This document shows positions 63,601 to 64,000 of a DNA stretch of 64,000 bases, one piece after another; within the stretch, counting starts at the first letter, position 1, and each line of letters begins with the position of its first letter. Source of the DNA: Notospermus geniculatus (lineage: Eukaryota > Nemertea > Pilidiophora > Heteronemertea > Lineidae). The notes beneath the pieces were generated by a model. That model was not told the origin of the DNA, made no database searches, and worked only from the letters and a program-made list of their open reading frames with translations. The stretch is from assembly GCA_002633025.1 (NCBI GenBank), contig NMRB01000002.1:139081-203080 (forward strand), given 5' to 3'. Both the position numbers and the translations under genes were made by a program.

Positions 63601-63888
63601 GTTCAGAAGCCTAGATTAGAAGATGTCGTAGGTTTGGTGTGAACTACTAAGGCAGTCATTCCTAAGATTCAGGATACCATTCTTACCTGAAAGTCCCCAA
63701 CACACTCACCTCATGTTTCTCATCCAATGGTATCCTATGATTACTGTCAAACTGTAGGCAGTTGTGTACATCTCGAAGAGGCGGCACATTCTGCAGGCTG
63801 AGGTCTTCAGAGAGGGGCTGTGTCTGGGTCCAGTCGATATTGGACGTTTGTTCTAATAACTTCAGGCAATCGTCAGAGGTGCATACAT
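51545..63888 (-). CDS. SMG5: SMG5 nonsense-mediated decay factor, 3' two-fifths of the gene (partial, eight exons)
   Basis: SMG5 works with SMG7 to bind phosphorylated UPF1 and bring phosphatase and decay factors to mRNAs with premature stops. The joined exons (63710-63888, 63239-63391, 53724-53783, 52581-52737, 52212-52302, 52035-52115, 51702-51859, 51545-51615, read high to low) give 315 residues ending in TGA. Seen: LQNVPPLRDVHNCLQFDS before the linker, VRICCLRRFG, then EARRNQLMRDMAHLRLQ, EVSQLEGSLK, PYLIPDASAL, ARFIIIIPLAVIDNLDLLKK, EAEFKKGNRYVRAQK and a C-terminal VKDFYMKWRD. These match vertebrate SMG5 in order and spacing. The PIN-like domain keeps the first Asp (LIPD) but has YLTNR where the nuclease SMG6 has an acidic LTDD stretch, so it looks catalytically dead, as known for SMG5. 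All phases agree. The N-terminal 14-3-3-like region lies beyond the window. Family assignment is nearly certain. Confidence 0.95.
51702..51859 (-). CDS. SMG5: SMG5 exon: late PIN-like domain
   Basis: This 158-bp exon encodes YFLQAVSCCKYFAHQQSDC, then DMVSYLTNRPMDYPSLTPRM and VGAVSAAKQEG. YLTNR falls where SMG6 has catalytic acidic residues, so the pocket is incomplete here. The acceptor is CTTCTATTCAG and the donor GTAAGT. Confidence 0.92.
52035..52115 (-). CDS. SMG5: SMG5 exon: basic loop of the PIN-like domain
   Basis: This 81-bp exon completes the Arg codon and encodes YVRAQKSNEKSSASPQ followed by NLKRKDRETW, whose Trp codon is split across the next intron. Vertebrate SMG5 has YIRCQK and LKRQDADAW at the same places. 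The acceptor is CTGTTTTCAG and the donor GTAAGT. Confidence 0.94.
52212..52302 (-). CDS. SMG5: SMG5 exon: PIN-like domain, VIDNLDLLKK segment
   Basis: This 91-bp exon opens with TG, which completes the GTG Val codon split from the previous exon. It encodes VIDNLDLLKKE, AREAIRWLEAEFKKGN and the first two bases of an Arg codon. The acceptor is CTCTCTTTTCCAG and the donor GTATGT. It matches the SMG5/SMG6 family signature LEAEFKKGNRY. Confidence 0.95.
52581..52737 (-). CDS. SMG5: SMG5 exon: start of the PIN-like domain
   Basis: This is a 157-bp exon (52 codons plus one base). It encodes AEVSQLEGSLK, then PYLIPDASALTDGLDCIKHM and SSARFIIIIPLA, which form the first strand and helix and the second strand of a PIN fold. 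The Asp of LIPD corresponds to the first PIN acidic residue. The acceptor follows CTTCATTTCCAG and the donor is GTAAGT. Confidence 0.95.
53724..53783 (-). CDS. SMG5: SMG5 exon: basic helix before the PIN domain
   Basis: This 60-bp exon (20 codons, phase 0 at both ends) encodes ADIEARRNQLMRDMAHLRLQ. That is almost the same as the vertebrate SMG5 helix EEARRNRLMRDMAQLRLQ. The acceptor is TTTGTCATTTCAG and the donor GTGAGG. It is isolated by a 9455-bp intron upstream and a 986-bp intron downstream. Without the flanking exons it would be easy to miss. Confidence 0.93.
53784..63238 (-). other. SMG5: Long SMG5 intron (9455 bp)
   Basis: This intron separates the exon ending EKL from the one beginning ADIEARRN. 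Both neighbours are in phase 0, and the protein joins without a gap relative to vertebrate SMG5, so no exon appears to be missing. Open frames inside (for example 59427-59873 plus, 148 codons, and 61758-62075 plus) have no recognisable domains and look like chance. A MITE lies at 60240-60368, and an ambiguous base at 57429. The other SMG5 introns here are 86-986 bp. Confidence 0.85.
60240..60368. mobile_element. MITE inside the long SMG5 intron
   Basis: GGGCCGACCACATAGAAAGT and the complement of ACTTTCTGTGCGGTCGGCCC form arms of about 46 bp, extending to GCCTATCGG / CCGATAGGC, roughly 78% identical. No target duplication is certain. It is non-coding. Confidence 0.8.
63239..63391 (-). CDS. SMG5: SMG5 exon: VRICCLRRFG segment
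   Basis: This exon is 153 bp, exactly 51 codons, phase 0 at both ends, with acceptor TTTTCTTTTGGCAG and donor GTAAGT. It starts TLVRICCLRRFGCKIAQ, which aligns with the vertebrate SMG5 VVRICCIRSFG block. It then continues with a poorly conserved acidic stretch ending DEESAQEKL. Confidence 0.93.
63710..63888 (-). CDS. SMG5: SMG5 exon: segment before the PIN linker
   Basis: This is the most 5' SMG5 exon in the window: 179 bp, beginning with the last two bases of a codon (AT) after acceptor TTACATTCTTCAG and ending in phase 0 before donor GTGAGT. It carries LSLQNVPPLRDVHNCLQFDS, matching the vertebrate 'LRSLPPLRAAHRRLNFD' stretch that follows the helical domain. A second good donor (GTAAGA) lies 23 bp further into the intron. 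Confidence 0.92.
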
Positions 63889-64000
63889 CTGAAGAATGTA
63901 ACAGAGGGCTGACACTTTGAGAAGGTCTCAATCATTTCAAAAGATGGCGAAATGGAAAGAACTGCATTTCTAGCATTCAGGTTTTGGGCACTGAAAGGCC

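Overview
This is a stretch of animal nuclear DNA, probably from a marine invertebrate with a large, very heterozygous genome. Genes are split by U2-type GT-AG introns. Intergenic DNA is full of short inverted-repeat elements, minisatellites and tRNA-like repeat remnants, and three near-identical duplications sit against N bases, as happens when two haplotypes are joined in one scaffold. Frequent short motifs such as TAGGCCTAC and ACATGTA would suit an echinoderm, hemichordate or lophotrochozoan. That is an impression, not an identification. There is no sign of bacterial or viral gene organisation.

Only one gene is firmly recognised. The minus strand of about 50.4-63.9 kb carries the last eight exons (315 residues plus the stop) of SMG5, a nonsense-mediated mRNA decay factor. 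All eight exons join in phase with good splice sites. They encode the pre-PIN segment, the basic linker helix and the C-terminal PIN-like domain. The 5' two thirds of the gene lies beyond position 64000. One intron of about 9.5 kb (53784-63238) contains a 129-bp inverted-repeat element. A possible exon of an unidentified plus-strand gene (about 49282-49442) would converge on the SMG5 3' end.

The first 49 kb holds no protein-coding exon I can support. In order it contains: a 30-36-bp tandem repeat at the left edge (1-200); a miniature inverted-repeat element (MITE) inserted inside another (4621-4886); a gap-flanking duplication with another MITE (8015-9076); a 35-bp minisatellite with 11 identical and 6 decayed units (16829-17420); tRNA-like remnants near 17.8, 18.7 and 39.1 kb; a degenerate tandem block of about 140 bp per unit (20340-20975); a 52-bp repeat (28042-28160); a 150-bp MITE sharing terminal sequence with the one at 4650 (29083-29232); twin perfect palindromes (35711-35829); a poly-C sequencing gap (38253-38288); a duplication of more than 1 kb with a 40-bp minisatellite whose length differs between copies (39617-41977); and a SINE-like duplication in which one copy is the empty site and the other the filled site of a MITE (42555-43050).

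The most informative biology beyond SMG5 is the mobile-element record: nested insertion, TA target duplications, and an insertion that appears to be caught as two alleles within one scaffold. I found no evidence of a new multi-gene system.
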